Assembly (NCBI GenBank): GCA_035517775.1
Contig: DATIYF010000074.1
Location: 1-46,996, forward strand
Reading direction: 5' to 3'
DNA: 46,996 bases
Source of the DNA: DATIYF01 sp035517775
GTDB lineage: Bacteria; Acidobacteriota; Terriglobia; Terriglobales; Acidobacteriaceae
A model generated the notes under the pieces. That model had not been told where the DNA came from, searched no databases, and saw only the letters and a list, made by a program, of their open reading frames with translations. Numbering within the stretch: position 1 is the first letter of the stretch; every line of letters starts with the position of its first letter. This document shows, piece by piece, positions 24,902 to 32,273 of this stretch. The position numbers and the translations under genes are program-made.

Positions 24902-25240
24902 ATGAAAGTTACGGAAAAAGACGTGGCGTATGTGGCCGACCTCGGCAATCTAGAGCTGAGCGAGCAGGAGCGTGCGCGCATGGTGCGCGATTTGAACTCC
25001 ATTCTCGGCTATATTGACACGCTGAATGAGCTGGATACGGCGAACGTCCCGCCGATGGCGCAGGTCTCGGACAAGTACGGCGTGGATGAGTCGAAAAAAG
25101 GCACGGAGCGTTTTGCCTACGCCAGCCGCGAGGACATTCTCGAAGGATTGCGGAAGTCGCTGCCGCACGATGTGGCGCTGGCGAACGCGCCAGAATCGGA
25201 TGGGACGTTCTTCAAAGTGCCGAAGGTGATTGAGAGGTAG
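24902..25240 (+). CDS. gatC: Asp-tRNA(Asn)/Glu-tRNA(Gln) amidotransferase subunit C
   Basis: The 112-residue protein starts at ATG 24902 (MKVTEKDVAYVADLGNLELS). It shows the GatC pattern: two N-terminal helices with LSEQERARMVRDLNSILGYIDTLNELDTANVPPM, then the extended C-terminal belt ending in SDGTFFKVPKVIER. GatC holds GatA and GatB together in the complex that converts misacylated Glu-tRNA(Gln) or Asp-tRNA(Asn) to the amide form. The ribosome binding site is weak (AGGTG). gatA follows on the same strand, but unusually far away (279 bases of repeats); gatB is not in the window. Confidence 0.95.
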   Translation: MKVTEKDVAYVADLGNLELSEQERARMVRDLNSILGYIDTLNELDTANVPPMAQVSDKYGVDESKKGTERFAYASREDILEGLRKSLPHDVALANAPESDGTFFKVPKVIER

Positions 25241-25380
25241 AAGAACGTCGTGCGCTGTTGGTCGTGCGTCGTGCGCTTTTGGCCGTTGGCTTTTAGCCGT
25301 TGGCCGTTAGCCTTCGCTTCTGGAGTTTTGGGACTTTCGCGAGCTCGGGTTTGAGCTCAGGTGAAGTTTGCACAGATCGT

Positions 25381-25422
25381 GTGGGGACAGCCGCCCTCGG
25401 CTGTTCGGCGGAGCAGAGCTCC
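25381..25422 (+). repeat. Dispersed 44-bp repeat, copy 2 (divergent)
   Basis: It shares the first 24 bases with copy 1 (GTGGGGACAGCCGCCCTCGG onward) and then diverges (CGGCGGAGCAGAGCTCC). It faces copy 3, so the two could form a large stem in the gatC-gatA spacer. Upstream, 25250-25320 is a simple-sequence-like run of GTCGTGCG and GCCGTTGGC units. Confidence 0.7.
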
Positions 25423-25465
25423 ACGGATTTTGCGGCTGGATACTAACTGTGCAATCAGGGCAACC

Positions 25466-25509
25466 GGCGAGCTGCGCTCGCCCGGACAGCCGAGGGTGGC
25501 TGTCCCCAC
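25466..25509 (-). repeat. Dispersed 44-bp repeat, copy 3 (inverted)
   Basis: Read on the minus strand it matches copy 1 at 43 of 44 positions. It ends 10 bases before the gatA start codon. Confidence 0.8.
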
Positions 25510-25519
25510 GTAAGTTGTT

Positions 25520-26953
25520 ATGAATCTCAACCTACTCACGATTGACGCAGCCCGCACTGCGGTTCAGGAGCGCACGACCAGCGCGGTGGCGCTGGCGGAG
25601 GCGTATTACGCGAAAATCGAGAGTGACGATCCGAAGATTGGTGCGTACCTGACGCTGTGCAGCGACCGGGCGATGGCCAAGGCCATGGAGATGGATGCCC
25701 TGGCGGCGAGAGGCGAAAAGCTGCCGCCGCTGGGCGGCGTGCCGGTGGGTATCAAAGATGTGATGGTCACCAAGGGCGTGCGCTCGACGGCGGGATCGAA
25801 GATTTTGGGGAACTACATTCCTCCGTATGACTGCACGGCGGTGGCGCGGCTCGAAGCTGCGGGCGCGGTGGTGCTGGGCAAGTTGAACTGCGATGAGTTT
25901 GCCATGGGCTCGTCGAATGAGAATTCGGCGTGGAAGCCGGTGCACAATCCGCGCGATCTGACGCGAGTGCCGGGCGGGTCGTCGGGAGGATCGGCGGCGT
26001 GCGTGGCCGCGGACATGGCGGTGGTGACGCTGGGTTCGGATACCGGCGGTTCGATCCGGCAGCCGGCATCGTTTTGCGGGGTTGTGGGATTGCTGCCGAC
26101 GTATGGGCGCGTTTCGCGGTATGGGCTGATTGCGTTTGCCTCGTCGCTCGATCACGTTGGGCCGCTGGCCAAGACGGTGAAAGATGCGGCGATTGTGCTG
26201 CGCACCATGGCGGGCCGCGATCCGATGGATGCGACTTCGGCGGATGTGCCGGTGCCGGATTATGTTGCGGAGTTGGACAAGCCGGTGCGCGGGATGAAGA
26301 TTGGCATTGCCAAGGAATATTTCGGCGAGGGCCTGGATGCCGAAGTCGGCAAAGCGGTTGAGCGCGGAATTCAGAAGCTGGCGAAGTTGGGCTGCGAGAT
26401 TGTAGAGATTTCGCTGCCGCACACGCGCTATGCGGTGCCGGCGTACTACATTGTCGCGACGGCCGAGGCGTCTTCGAACCTGGCGCGGTTTGATGGCGTG
26501 CGCTACGGCTACCGGGCGAAGAACGGGCACGCGCTTTCGGAGATGTACCGGCGCAGCCGCGATGAAGGATTTGGGGCCGAGGTGAAGCGGCGCATCATGC
26601 TGGGAACGTACGCGCTGAGCGCCGGCTACTACGATGCGTATTATCTGAAGGCGCAAAAAGTGCGGACTCTATTGACCCGCGACTTCGACGAGGCGTTCAG
26701 GAAGGTGGATGCAATTGTGACGCCGACCAGTCCGACGGCGGCGTTCAAGCTGGGCGAAAAGGTGGATGATCCGCTGGCCATGTATCTGGCGGATATCTAC
26801 ACCGTGACGGCGGACCTGGCGGGGATTCCGGGGATTTCCGTGCCTTGCGGGGAGACTCGGGATAAGTTGCCGATCGGGATGCAGATTCTGGGGAAGCACT
26901 TCGACGAGGCGACGATATTGCGAGTGGGGCATGCGTTTGAGAGGGCGGGGTAG
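25520..26953 (+). CDS. gatA: Asp-tRNA(Asn)/Glu-tRNA(Gln) amidotransferase subunit A
   Basis: This 477-residue amidase-signature enzyme is the glutaminase subunit of GatCAB. The catalytic triad falls at the standard GatA positions: Lys79 in GVPVGIKDV, Ser154 in PGGSSGGSAA and Ser178 in GSDTGGSIRQPAS. The ammonia produced from Gln is channelled to GatB. Later landmarks are HTRYAVPAYYIVATAEASSNLARFDGVRYGYR and PGISVPCG. The start is ATG at 25520 with little visible ribosome binding site, and the upstream bases belong to a repeat. Translation may therefore rely on coupling or a leaderless-like mode; this is inference. Confidence 0.96.
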   Translation: MNLNLLTIDAARTAVQERTTSAVALAEAYYAKIESDDPKIGAYLTLCSDRAMAKAMEMDALAARGEKLPPLGGVPVGIKDVMVTKGVRSTAGSKILGNYIPPYDCTAVARLEAAGAVVLGKLNCDEFAMGSSNENSAWKPVHNPRDLTRVPGGSSGGSAACVAADMAVVTLGSDTGGSIRQPASFCGVVGLLPTYGRVSRYGLIAFASSLDHVGPLAKTVKDAAIVLRTMAGRDPMDATSADVPVPDYVAELDKPVRGMKIGIAKEYFGEGLDAEVGKAVERGIQKLAKLGCEIVEISLPHTRYAVPAYYIVATAEASSNLARFDGVRYGYRAKNGHALSEMYRRSRDEGFGAEVKRRIMLGTYALSAGYYDAYYLKAQKVRTLLTRDFDEAFRKVDAIVTPTSPTAAFKLGEKVDDPLAMYLADIYTVTADLAGIPGISVPCGETRDKLPIGMQILGKHFDEATILRVGHAFERAG

Positions 26954-26974
26954 ATAGGGTTTCGGGATTGGTGG

Positions 26975-27010
26975 ACGCCGCAATCCGAGGGGATTGTGGC
27001 GTTTGTGTCT
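26975..27010 (+). terminator. Terminator-like hairpin after gatA
   Basis: ACGCCGCAATCC (26975-26986), loop GAGG, GGATTGTGGCGT (26991-27002) form a 12-bp stem with one G-T pair, followed by TTGTGTCTTC. The T-tract is imperfect. Confidence 0.5.
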
Positions 27011-27147
27011 TCGGGGATTGAAGTTGATCAACGTGCTCCGAGATGGCACCGAACGCCCGGCTGTGACGGCGAAGAGTCCGCCTGAGTTTTTGGGCGCGCT
27101 GGCTGGCGACGCCGAGCTTGGCGGAGTTGAGGAAAAGAAAATCAACA

Positions 27148-27187
27148 GCCCCACCCTGTCGCAAAAAACGCGACAAGGGCGGGGCAC
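27148..27187. repeat. GTCGC-hairpin element
   Basis: GCCCCACCCTGTCGC, an AAAAAAC loop region and GCGACAAGGGCGGGGC form a near-perfect long hairpin with one mismatch and one bulge. I recall very similar elements in other acidobacterial intergenic regions; this needs a database check. Confidence 0.6.
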
Positions 27188-27216
27188 CCGTCCCGCGCCA
27201 CGCACGACTGAATGAA

Positions 27217-27283
27217 TTAACCACAGAGGACACAGAAGGGCGCAGAGGTCCGCCCGGCAATGTGTCCTCTGTTTCTTTTTAGG
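27217..27283. repeat. CACAGAGG-type inverted repeat, copy 2
   Basis: The left arm holds AACCACAGAGGACACAG and the right arm TGTGTCCTCTGTTTC followed by TTTTT; CAGAGGACACA pairs perfectly with TGTGTCCTCTG. The T-run makes it a possible plus-strand terminator. Confidence 0.65.
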
Positions 27284-27337
27284 CAAGTTTTCCAGCAAGG
27301 CATTTTCAAGCTACACATTCTTCGACAAGGAGTCATT

Positions 27338-27928
27338 ATGCAATCCAATTCGATCATGAAGGCAGTTTTGGTGGTGGTGCTGTGCGTTTCGCTGATTACA
27401 ACGGGATGCACGGCGCAGTGGATCAGCGTGGCCCTGGCAGACCTGCCGGTGCTTACGCAAATGGCGTTGAACATCGCCAGCCTGGTGGCGACGCTGCAAT
27501 CAGGCAGAGAGATCAATGCGGGAGATGCGGCGGCAATCCAGGACATTTCGACCGAGGCCAGCAAAGACCTGAACCTGCTGCAAACCCTGTACAACGAGTA
27601 CAAATCGAGCCCGGATGCAGGGACGATCGGGCGGATTCAGAGCACGATTACAGAGATCAATCAGAACCTGCCAGCGCTGCTGGCGGCGGCGCACATCAGC
27701 GACGCGGTGCTGAGCGCGAGAGTGACGGCGGGCGTGAACCTGATCTTGACCACGGTGCAGAGCTTTGCAGCGCTGGTGCCTGCCAATGGAGTTGCGGCTC
27801 GTGAGGCGGCGCAGAAGCTCGCAGTCCCTAAAGCAAAAGACCTGAAGAAACAATGGAACCAGCAGGTGTGCTCGCCGACCGGCAATGCGGCTTTCGATGC
27901 CGCGCTGGCGGAATGCGTGTTGAAGTAG
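27338..27928 (+). CDS. Putative lipoprotein of unknown function
   Basis: ATG at 27338 follows AAGGAG with good spacing; codons further upstream lie in repeat sequence. The 196-residue product starts with a lipoprotein signal (KAVLVVVLCVSLITTGC, lipobox TTGC with Cys at about 24). Asp is absent after the Cys (CTAQ), so outer-membrane sorting is likely if a Lol system operates. The mature part is helical and polar with heptad-like stretches (DLNLLQTLYNEYKSS, IQSTITEINQNLPALLAAAH). It ends with a pair of cysteines (QQVCSPTGNAAFDAALAECVLK) that could form a disulfide. I recognise no family. It is flanked by repeats and appears monocistronic. Confidence 0.75.
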   Translation: MQSNSIMKAVLVVVLCVSLITTGCTAQWISVALADLPVLTQMALNIASLVATLQSGREINAGDAAAIQDISTEASKDLNLLQTLYNEYKSSPDAGTIGRIQSTITEINQNLPALLAAAHISDAVLSARVTAGVNLILTTVQSFAALVPANGVAAREAAQKLAVPKAKDLKKQWNQQVCSPTGNAAFDAALAECVLK

Positions 27929-27948
27929 AGAACGTGCTCGTGTGGTTG

Positions 27949-27982
27949 GGCTGAGGGCTTGGTCCTGAGTCCTCAGCCTTTC
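27949..27982 (+). terminator. Weak terminator after the lipoprotein gene
   Basis: GGCTGAGG (27949-27956) pairs with CCTCAGCC (27971-27978), followed by TTTCGG. The loop is long (14 bases) and the T-tract short. Confidence 0.4.
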
Positions 27983-28039
27983 GGTGCGAGCCCATTAAAT
28001 TAGAAATTCCCAGTTCTTAGCGGCGGCTCTTAGAAGAGA

Positions 28040-29524
28040 TCACTTTCTGCGCCAGCGGAAACCGTCTTTGGTGTTTTCAACCACAATACCGGCGGCGGTG
28101 AGTTCGGCGCGGATGGCGTCGGAGGCGGCGTAGTTGCGGGCACGCCGGGCCTCGTTCATCTGGGCAAGCATGGCGTTGATCTGGTCATCAGCGAGCTGCG
28201 AAGACTGAAGCGCCTCGCGAAGCTCGGGCGTAATGTCGTTTCCGCGGCCGGCGGCTATGGCCCAGTCGGCGACTTTTTGCATTTTGGCAGCGTCATTGTC
28301 ATGCAGAACGTCGAAGAGGCTATCGAGCTGAGTGAGAGTGGCGAGCAGGGGCGGAATGTCGTTCTGAAGAATTTCGCGGGAGTCAATGGCGGCGTTGACG
28401 GCGCGAATCATGTCGAAGATGGCCGCCTGCACCTGGGCGGTGTTGAGGTCTTCGTTCATGCCGGCGCGAATGCGCTCGGAGGTTTCGGCGGCCAGCTGGG
28501 CCATAGCTTCGGTAGAGCCGGGCGGAAAGCCGCCGGCCACGAGGCGGCGATGGAAGTTGCGCAGGCGTTCGACATTGGCCGTGGCCTGGCGCAGGCCGTC
28601 GAAAGTAAAGTTGAGCTGAGTGCGGTAAGGCACTGAGGCCAACAGGAAGCGGATGGCGGAAGGACGATATCCCTTGAGAATGAGATCGCGCAGAGTAAAA
28701 AAGTTGCCCAGACTCTTGGACATCTTTTCGCCTTCCACCAGCAGAAAGCGAATGTGAAACCAGAAGTGCGAAAACGGCTTTCCGGTATAAGCCTCGGATT
28801 GGGCGATTTCATTCTCATGGTGGGGGAAAATCAGATCTTCGCCGCCGGCGTGCAGGTCGAAACTCTCGCCCAGAGCCTGCATGGACATCACAGAGCATTC
28901 GACGTGCCAGCCGGGGCGGCCCTTTCCGATCGAGGTCTCCCAGAAAGCCTCGCCCTTTTTGGGCGCCTTCCACAGGGCGAAATCGCGGGCGCTGTCCTTA
29001 TCGTATTCATCCAAGTCCACGCGGGCACCATCTTCCATGCCGGCGAAATCCTTCTTGGAGAGCTTGCCGTAGCCGGGAAACTTGGCGATGCGGAAGTAGT
29101 AAGAACCGTCTTCGGTGCGATAGGCGAAGCCTTTCTTTTCGAGCCCGGCGATGAACTCGGCCATCTGGGGAATGAAATCGGTGGCGCGCACCAGATGGGG
29201 CTGCTCGATGTTCAGGGTGGCGCAATCTTCCAGAAAGGCCTGCTCGTAGCGGCTGGTGTACTCCTTGATGCTGACGCCTTCCTGGCTGGCATTGCGAATG
29301 ATTTTGTCGTCCACATTGGTGATGTTCATGACGTGGCGGACGTCGTAGCCGCTCTGGCGGAGAAAGCGGCGCAGGACATCTACGGCGACGATGGTGCGCA
29401 GGTTGCCGATGTGAACGTAGTCGTAAACCGTGGGGCCGCAGGCGTACATGCGGACCTGGTTATCCACGAGGGGGTGGAAGTCCTCAAGTTCACCCGAGAG
29501 CGTGTTGTAAAGGCGAAGCCCCAT
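28040..29524 (-). CDS. cysS: Cysteine-tRNA ligase
   Basis: I chose ATG at 29524 (494 residues, MGLRLYNTLSGELEDFHPL), which matches the family's N-terminus; a TTG at 29551 is open upstream. This class I synthetase charges tRNA-Cys. It shows VRMYACGPTVYDYVHIGNLR (zinc Cys plus HIGH motif), the zinc-binding GWHVECSVMSMQ and GGEDLIFPHHENEIAQSEA. The KMSKS loop is GEKMSKSLGNF. The C-terminal helical anticodon-binding region ends with RNYAASDAIRAELTAAGIVVENTKDGFRWRRK. The length fits the family. The protein is cytoplasmic. Confidence 0.97.
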   Translation of the reverse strand: MGLRLYNTLSGELEDFHPLVDNQVRMYACGPTVYDYVHIGNLRTIVAVDVLRRFLRQSGYDVRHVMNITNVDDKIIRNASQEGVSIKEYTSRYEQAFLEDCATLNIEQPHLVRATDFIPQMAEFIAGLEKKGFAYRTEDGSYYFRIAKFPGYGKLSKKDFAGMEDGARVDLDEYDKDSARDFALWKAPKKGEAFWETSIGKGRPGWHVECSVMSMQALGESFDLHAGGEDLIFPHHENEIAQSEAYTGKPFSHFWFHIRFLLVEGEKMSKSLGNFFTLRDLILKGYRPSAIRFLLASVPYRTQLNFTFDGLRQATANVERLRNFHRRLVAGGFPPGSTEAMAQLAAETSERIRAGMNEDLNTAQVQAAIFDMIRAVNAAIDSREILQNDIPPLLATLTQLDSLFDVLHDNDAAKMQKVADWAIAAGRGNDITPELREALQSSQLADDQINAMLAQMNEARRARNYAASDAIRAELTAAGIVVENTKDGFRWRRK

Positions 29525-29614
29525 GCAGACGGAGAGCGGCAATAGAATCAATCATTCTAGGGGTACGCCGGAAAAGGGGTCAAATGGAATGAGGCACGAA
29601 AGAAGCCGGCGGAG

Positions 29615-30217
29615 TTACCGCGGTGCATTGGCGGCGGCGGCGGCCGAAGCGGGAGTGGAGTGACCCAGAGCGCGCAGCCGCTGGCCGACCAGAAGAATGT
29701 AATGCAGGCCGGAGATGATGGTGAAGGCGAAGGTGAAGCGCAGGAAGGTGAGGCGGGCGATCCAGACCCCGTCCAGGTGATAGACCTGAAAAAGCAAGAC
29801 GAAGAAGACGGCCGCCACCTGGGAGAAAGTGTTGGCCTTGCCGAAGATGCTGGGGCGGAAATCGCGCAGGCCCGCGATGGCGTAGAGCACGGCGCTGGCG
29901 GCGAGGATGGAGACGTCGCGGCTGAAAACCAGCACGGTAAATTTCCAGGGAATTTTGTGGAGGATGGAGAGCACGAGAAACATGTTGCTGAGGAGCAGCT
30001 TGTCGGCGGTGGGATCGAGATACTGGCCGAGCAGGGTCTGCTGGTGAAGACGGCGGGCGAGAAGGCCATCGAGGCCGTCGCTGAAGCCGGCCAGAACAAA
30101 GAGGAACAGGGCCCAGGCATAGTGGCCGGCGACCAGGTAAATGATGACGAAGGGAACAAAGACCATGCGCAGCAAGGTGAGCTGGTTGGGGAAGGTGAAG
30201 AGGTGAGAGAACTTCAC
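29615..30217 (-). CDS. pgsA: CDP-diacylglycerol-glycerol-3-phosphate 3-phosphatidyltransferase
   Basis: The start is GTG at 30217, overlapping the upstream stop as GTGA (4 bases). The 200-residue membrane protein carries the CDP-alcohol phosphotransferase signature D-G-(x)2-A-R-(x)8-G-(x)3-D-(x)3-D: SDGLDGLLARR, then LLGQYLDPTADK, with Asp47, Asp50, Gly64, Asp68 and Asp72. About five transmembrane helices are visible. PgsA makes phosphatidylglycerophosphate, the first committed step to phosphatidylglycerol and cardiolipin. A related CDP-alcohol transferase cannot be fully excluded, but the FPNQLTLLR start is typical of PgsA. It ends in an alanine-rich tail. Confidence 0.9.
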   Translation of the reverse strand: MKFSHLFTFPNQLTLLRMVFVPFVIIYLVAGHYAWALFLFVLAGFSDGLDGLLARRLHQQTLLGQYLDPTADKLLLSNMFLVLSILHKIPWKFTVLVFSRDVSILAASAVLYAIAGLRDFRPSIFGKANTFSQVAAVFFVLLFQVYHLDGVWIARLTFLRFTFAFTIISGLHYILLVGQRLRALGHSTPASAAAAANAPR

Positions 30218-30567
30218 GGCTGCTCCCCGCAGGCGCTGAGGTCAGGAGTGAACAGGGCCGAAGGCTGCAAGCCGGTGCGGCTGGCGAAGCGCTCGGAAAG
30301 AGAGGGAATCGAACCCTCGGCCAGGTCGAGTTCGAGCCGCTCGACGCGATGCATAGGAAAGAAGAGGACTCCGGGGGAAAAGGGCTCGCGGGCTTTCACC
30401 ATGGTCATGACATCTTCAAAGGAACTGATTTCGATTCCGCAAAGGCTTAGGCCCTCGGGAGTAAGTGCAAGCAGAGAGCCCCAGAGCTTCTCGCGGGGAT
30501 TGCCCAGAGTGACCACTACAATAGCGCCGGGCTGAAAGGGGCTTGCGGCAGTTGAACTCCCGATCAT
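30214..30567 (-). CDS. Small Sm/Hfq-like-looking protein coupled to pgsA (unknown)
   Basis: I chose ATG at 30567 (117 residues); ATG at 30579 is equally possible, and the frame stays open to 30729. Its stop overlaps the pgsA start (GTGA), so the two are translationally coupled. The central part reads PGAIVVVTLGNPREKLWGSLLAL, LTPEGLSLCGIEISSF and VLFFPMHRVERLELD. This beta-strand pattern (V-V-L-G, then a G-L turn, then a short final strand) resembles an LSm/Hfq barrel, but I cannot confirm it. The tail SIPSLSERFASRTG looks conserved in style. No signal or membrane segment is present. The function is unknown; regulation or assembly linked to phospholipid synthesis is speculation. Confidence 0.65.
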   Translation of the reverse strand: MIGSSTAASPFQPGAIVVVTLGNPREKLWGSLLALTPEGLSLCGIEISSFEDVMTMVKAREPFSPGVLFFPMHRVERLELDLAEGSIPSLSERFASRTGLQPSALFTPDLSACGEQP

Positions 30568-30800
30568 GGGGCTGGCCATAACAGCGATTTTCGCTGTGCA
30601 AGGCAGGGTTTTGCAACCCGGTTCGGGGATTCGGAGCCTATTTTCCACATGCCCCACCCCGCCGGCGCTGTGAAAGGGGTAGAATGGCAGTCGCCATCGC
30701 GCGGTATTTCTGCGCAAGATTCTGGACAATTTCTAAGAGCAGCTCCCGTTACCACCTGAGAAGGTGGGTTTCGGTGAGAGAGCCACAGGAAGGGTGCGTC

Positions 30801-31304
30801 ATGGTTCTCGGAATGTCTCTGGCCACATACACGGCGATCCACGTGATCATCAGTCTAGTGGGGATCGGCTCGGGGCTGATCGTGATGTTCGGGTTGCTGA
30901 CAGGTAACCGGATGAACGGAATGACCGCGATCTTTCTTATTACCACGGCGTTGACCAGCCTGACCGGCTTTGGATTTCCCTTCACCCATCTGCTTCCGTC
31001 GCACATTCTGGGAATCATCTCGCTGGTGACGCTGGCGGCGGCCATCCCGGCGCGCTACCTGTTTCACATGGCCGGGCCCTGGCGCTGGGTTTACGTCATC
31101 GGGAGCACGATGGCGCTTTATTTCAATTGCTTCGTGCTGGTGGTGCAGTCGTTCGAAAAAGTGCAGCCGCTGAAAGCGCTGGCGCCGACGCAAAAAGAAC
31201 CGCCGTTCGTGATCACTCAGCTGGTTGTTCTGCTCATTTTTGCGACCTTAGGCGTGCTGGCGACAGTGCGCTTCCACCCGCAAGAGGCGCGGGCGGCGGC
31301 CTAG
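30801..31304 (+). CDS. Four-helix membrane protein of unknown function
   Basis: ATG at 30801 follows AGGAAGGG; the frame extends upstream to 30684 but the hydrophobic start fits here. The 167-residue protein has four transmembrane helices (about 9-29, 37-55, 66-84 and 94-114), plus a final one near 138-157. Short conserved-looking motifs are YTAIHVIISLVGIGSGLIVMF, TGFGFPFTHLLPSH and ALAPTQKEPPFVITQ. I recall similar proteins in proteobacteria annotated as hypothetical, but I assign no function. It lies 53 bases upstream of the alpha/beta hydrolase gene and is probably cotranscribed. A small hairpin (CCACCT-GAGA-AGGTGG, 30752-30767) sits in its leader. Confidence 0.75.
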   Translation: MVLGMSLATYTAIHVIISLVGIGSGLIVMFGLLTGNRMNGMTAIFLITTALTSLTGFGFPFTHLLPSHILGIISLVTLAAAIPARYLFHMAGPWRWVYVIGSTMALYFNCFVLVVQSFEKVQPLKALAPTQKEPPFVITQLVVLLIFATLGVLATVRFHPQEARAAA

Positions 31305-31357
31305 CCCTGAGGCATTGCGCAGACGCGGTTGGCTTCGAATTGAAAAGGAGAAAGATC

Positions 31358-32197
31358 ATGTCATTCATTACCACCAAAGACGGAACCGATATCTATTACA
31401 AGGACTGGGGAAGCGGGCAGCCGGTGGTGTTCAGCCATGGCTGGCCGCTGAGCTCCGATGCCTTCGAAGACCAAATGATTTTTCTTGCCTCCCGCGGATA
31501 TCGCTGTGTGGCGCACGACCGGCGCGGCCATGGGCGTTCGGGCCAGCCCTGGGAAGGCAACGAGATGAACACCTATGCTGACGATCTGGCGGAGTTGACG
31601 GAAAAGCTGGACCTGAAGAACGCGATCCACGTGGGCCATTCGACTGGAGGCGGTGAAGTGGCGCGCTACATCGGGCGGCACGGGAGCCAGCGAGTGGGGG
31701 CGGCGGTGCTGATCAGCGCGGTGCCACCGCTGATGTTGAAAACGGCGGCCAATCCGGGCGGGCTGCCGATGGCAGCATTCGACGAGATTCGAGCCGCGGT
31801 GCTTGCCGACCGCTCGCAGTTCTGGCGAGACCTTTCCGCCCCGTTTTATGGGGCCAACCGGCCGGGCGCGAAGGTTTCGCAAGGACTGCGCGATTCATTC
31901 TGGCTGCAGGGGATGCTGGCGGGACATAAGGCGGTGTACGACTGCGTCAAGGCATTTTCGGAGACTGACTTCACCGAAGACCTGAAGAAGTTCGACGTGC
32001 CGACGCTGATTCTGCACGGCGACGACGACCAGATCGTGCCCATCGGGGCCTCAGCAATGCTGTCTTCGAAGTTGGTGAAGGGGGCGGTGCTCAAGGTGAT
32101 CCACGGCGCGCCGCACGGAATGTGCTCGACCCTGAAAGACCAGATCAATCAGGAACTGCTGACCTTCTTTCAGAAGGGCTTGCGAGCGGCGGCCTGA
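31358..32197 (+). CDS. Alpha/beta hydrolase, non-haem chloroperoxidase-like
   Basis: ATG at 31358 follows AAGGAG with seven bases spacing. The 279-residue product is an alpha/beta hydrolase of the cofactor-free chloroperoxidase/aryl-esterase family. The oxyanion region is VVFSHGWPLSSDAF, nucleophile Ser95 lies in VGHSTGGGEVARYI, acid Asp224 in LHGDDDQIVPIG and His253 in HGAPHGM. The family hydrolyses esters and performs perhydrolysis to peracids in vitro; the natural substrate is unknown. There is no signal peptide, so it is cytoplasmic. It is the second gene of a small transcript with the membrane protein at 30801 and ends at a strong terminator. Confidence 0.92.
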   Translation: MSFITTKDGTDIYYKDWGSGQPVVFSHGWPLSSDAFEDQMIFLASRGYRCVAHDRRGHGRSGQPWEGNEMNTYADDLAELTEKLDLKNAIHVGHSTGGGEVARYIGRHGSQRVGAAVLISAVPPLMLKTAANPGGLPMAAFDEIRAAVLADRSQFWRDLSAPFYGANRPGAKVSQGLRDSFWLQGMLAGHKAVYDCVKAFSETDFTEDLKKFDVPTLILHGDDDQIVPIGASAMLSSKLVKGAVLKVIHGAPHGMCSTLKDQINQELLTFFQKGLRAAA

Positions 32198-32213
32198 AGC
32201 GAGCCTTGACGGC

Positions 32214-32250
32214 GCCCGGCCTTTGGCGCGAAGGGCCGGGCATTTGTTTT
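32214..32250 (+). terminator. Intrinsic terminator after the alpha/beta hydrolase
   Basis: GCCCGGCC (32214-32221) pairs with GGCCGGGC (32234-32241), followed by ATTTGTTTT. It ends the 30801-32197 transcript. Confidence 0.75.
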
Positions 32251-32273
32251 AGAAGGTCGCCGGGCTGGGCTGC

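Larger units (their letters stand above)
26954..27337. other. 384-base repeat-rich intergenic region after gatA
   Basis: The region holds a terminator hairpin (26975-27010), a GTCGC hairpin element (27148-27187) and a CACAGAGG repeat (27217-27283). A 73-codon open frame (26994-27215) crosses the hairpins and has no credible product. Confidence 0.5.

Noticed and set aside
25532..26656. A 374-codon Arg/His-rich open frame on the minus strand
   Set aside because: It is antisense to gatA, whose catalytic Lys79/Ser154/Ser178 are exactly placed.
26994..27215. A possible small protein between gatA and the lipoprotein gene
   Set aside because: The frame crosses the gatA terminator and the GTCGC hairpin, has no ribosome binding site and reads like translated repeat sequence.
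24645..27283. A CRISPR array, considered because of the repeated CACAGAGG units
   Set aside because: The units are inverted and contiguous, without regular unique spacers, and no cas gene is in the window.
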